A stretch of 5,937 nucleotides of DNA from Bacillota bacterium (GTDB lineage: Bacteria; Bacillota; Sulfobacillia; RBS10-35; JAJYVN01): the NCBI GenBank assembly GCA_021827805.1, contig JAKAUG010000044.1:1-5937 (forward strand), read 5' to 3'. The position numbers and the translations under genes were made by a program. The notes under the pieces are model-generated. The model was not told the origin of the DNA, ran no database searches, and was given only the letters and a program-made list of their open reading frames with translations. Below, one piece after another: positions 5,284 through 5,937 of the stretch (position 1 is its first letter; each line of letters opens with the position of its first letter).

Positions 5284-5937
5284 TGGCGGTCTGAACTCCG
5301 CTGACGCCGCCGATCCGACCCCGGGGTCACCTCTGGTGGTCGGTGCCTGAGGCGATATCCCCGTGTGTCGGGCGGAGGGCCGGGGAACCGGCCGCGGCGT
5401 CCGCGCGCAGTGGTTGGCCAAGGCGGGAAGGGGCTCTCCAGAGGCGGGACGGGTTCGGCCCAGCGTGGTCGGTTGCAGGTGGTGCGGGACCATGCTCGTG
5501 GACGAATGGCTGCCGCGGAGCGGAGGCGGCGGATGGAGGGGCTTGGTCGCGTTCTGCGCAGCGCTGACGCATGAGTGAGCAAGGGCGTGAGCAGAGAAGG
5601 CGAAGTGGGCGCGCCGATCCGTGCACTCGACGAGCACCATATCGATGTCGCACGCCGCCAGCCGTGACAGGCGGCGCAGGCCGCCGCGCTTTTCGTTCCA
5701 CCCGGACGCCGGTTCGGCGACCGCGACTCCTTGTCCCTTGTCCCTCGCCGCGGTTACCAGGCGCTGCCGCTCCGGGTTGTCCGCCTCGGCCGAGAACACG
5801 GGCCTGGCCGCCGCGTCGCTCCGCGCCAGCCATCCTCGACCCGGCGCAGGGCATCGACGTAGCGAGCCCAGAACCGACGGTTGCGTATACGACTCTTCAT
5901 GCCCGCACCGCACCCCCCCCGCCAGTGCTGTCCAGTC
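5284..5937. other. Gene-poor region with no intact gene
   Basis: No intact coding sequence is supportable here. The stretch begins with GC-rich hairpins. GGCGG (5285-5289) can pair with CCGCC (5307-5311). GACCCCGGGGTC (5317-5328) is a perfect 12-base palindrome. GGCCGG-GGAA-CCGGCC (5378-5393) has a GNRA-type tetraloop. None has a T tract, so termination after the phosphofructokinase gene is only a guess. The rest holds the recombinase fragment on the minus strand and a possible zinc-ribbon fragment on the plus strand. A run of eight C lies near the end of the window. Confidence 0.6.
5593..5799 (-). pseudogene. Decayed IS607-type serine recombinase (TnpA) fragment
   Basis: A minus-strand frame gives about 69 residues matching the catalytic core of IS607-family serine recombinases. 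It contains ADNPERQRLVTAARDKG, then EPASGWNEKRGGLRRL, then CDIDMVLVECTDRRAHFAFS. Intact relatives have a DLERQ helix, an EVGSGLNxKRxGLRRLL loop, and a strand with VVVEHRDRLxRFGF. The stretch that should carry YARVSS, with the catalytic Ser, reads AARPVFSA and is not preserved. No N-terminal MerR-like helix-turn-helix precedes it in any frame, and after FAFS the frame becomes low-complexity with no C-terminal domain. No accompanying TnpB gene is seen between 5284 and 5590. It is therefore an inactive remnant of an IS607-like insertion. The boundaries are those of recognisable similarity, not of the original gene. Confidence 0.6.

Noticed and set aside
5754..5900. Minus-strand ORF beginning MKSRIRNRRFWARYVDAL, as a start of the recombinase
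   Set aside because: It is in a different frame from the recombinase core, does not resemble the MerR-like domain of IS607 TnpA, and stops after 48 codons. It could be part of the decayed element but cannot be supported.

Overview
The window is very GC-rich (about 70% by eye) bacterial DNA with GTG as well as ATG starts. All five recognisable genes lie on the plus strand. The lineage cannot be fixed from the sequence. The pyrophosphate-type phosphofructokinase resembles, from memory, those of methanotrophs, ammonia oxidisers and related Pseudomonadota, so a high-GC proteobacterium or a neighbouring environmental phylum is most likely. If the recoding call below is right, the organism must also have selenocysteine machinery (selA-D), none of which is in the window.

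Layout. Bases 1-761 hold the 3' part of an HD-GYP protein (cyclic-di-GMP phosphodiesterase family, with altered motif residues). After 20 bases comes a GH114/TM1410-type TIM-barrel protein (782-1591). After a further 61 bases comes a soluble GAF sensor histidine kinase of the NarL/DesK class (1653-2960). These three could form one transcription unit concerned with signalling and the extracellular matrix. No response regulator is present. A 238-base leader (2961-3198) follows and ends in a terminator-like hairpin.

The main discovery is at 3199-3834. A two-domain thioredoxin-fold disulfide oxidoreductase (PDO / glutaredoxin-like family) is interrupted by one in-frame TGA at 3613-3615. The TGA sits exactly where the family has the first cysteine of its CPYC active site. 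Reading continues in the same frame through the rest of the domain (PHCPRAVRLA, then the cis-proline motif GVPRIVFN) to a TAG stop. A GC-rich hairpin with a GUC apical loop begins 11 bases after the TGA, as expected of a bacterial SECIS element. The gene is therefore best read as a selenoprotein with a UxxC centre. Routine annotation would split it into a truncated protein and a spurious 60-residue ORF.

Bases 3835-4023 contain a striking nested inverted repeat (3855-3931). They are followed by the phosphofructokinase gene (4024-5283), which acts in PPi-linked glycolysis and gluconeogenesis. The last 650 bases have no intact gene. They carry a decayed minus-strand fragment of an IS607-type serine recombinase (about 5593-5799) and, with low confidence, a zinc-ribbon-like fragment on the plus strand.
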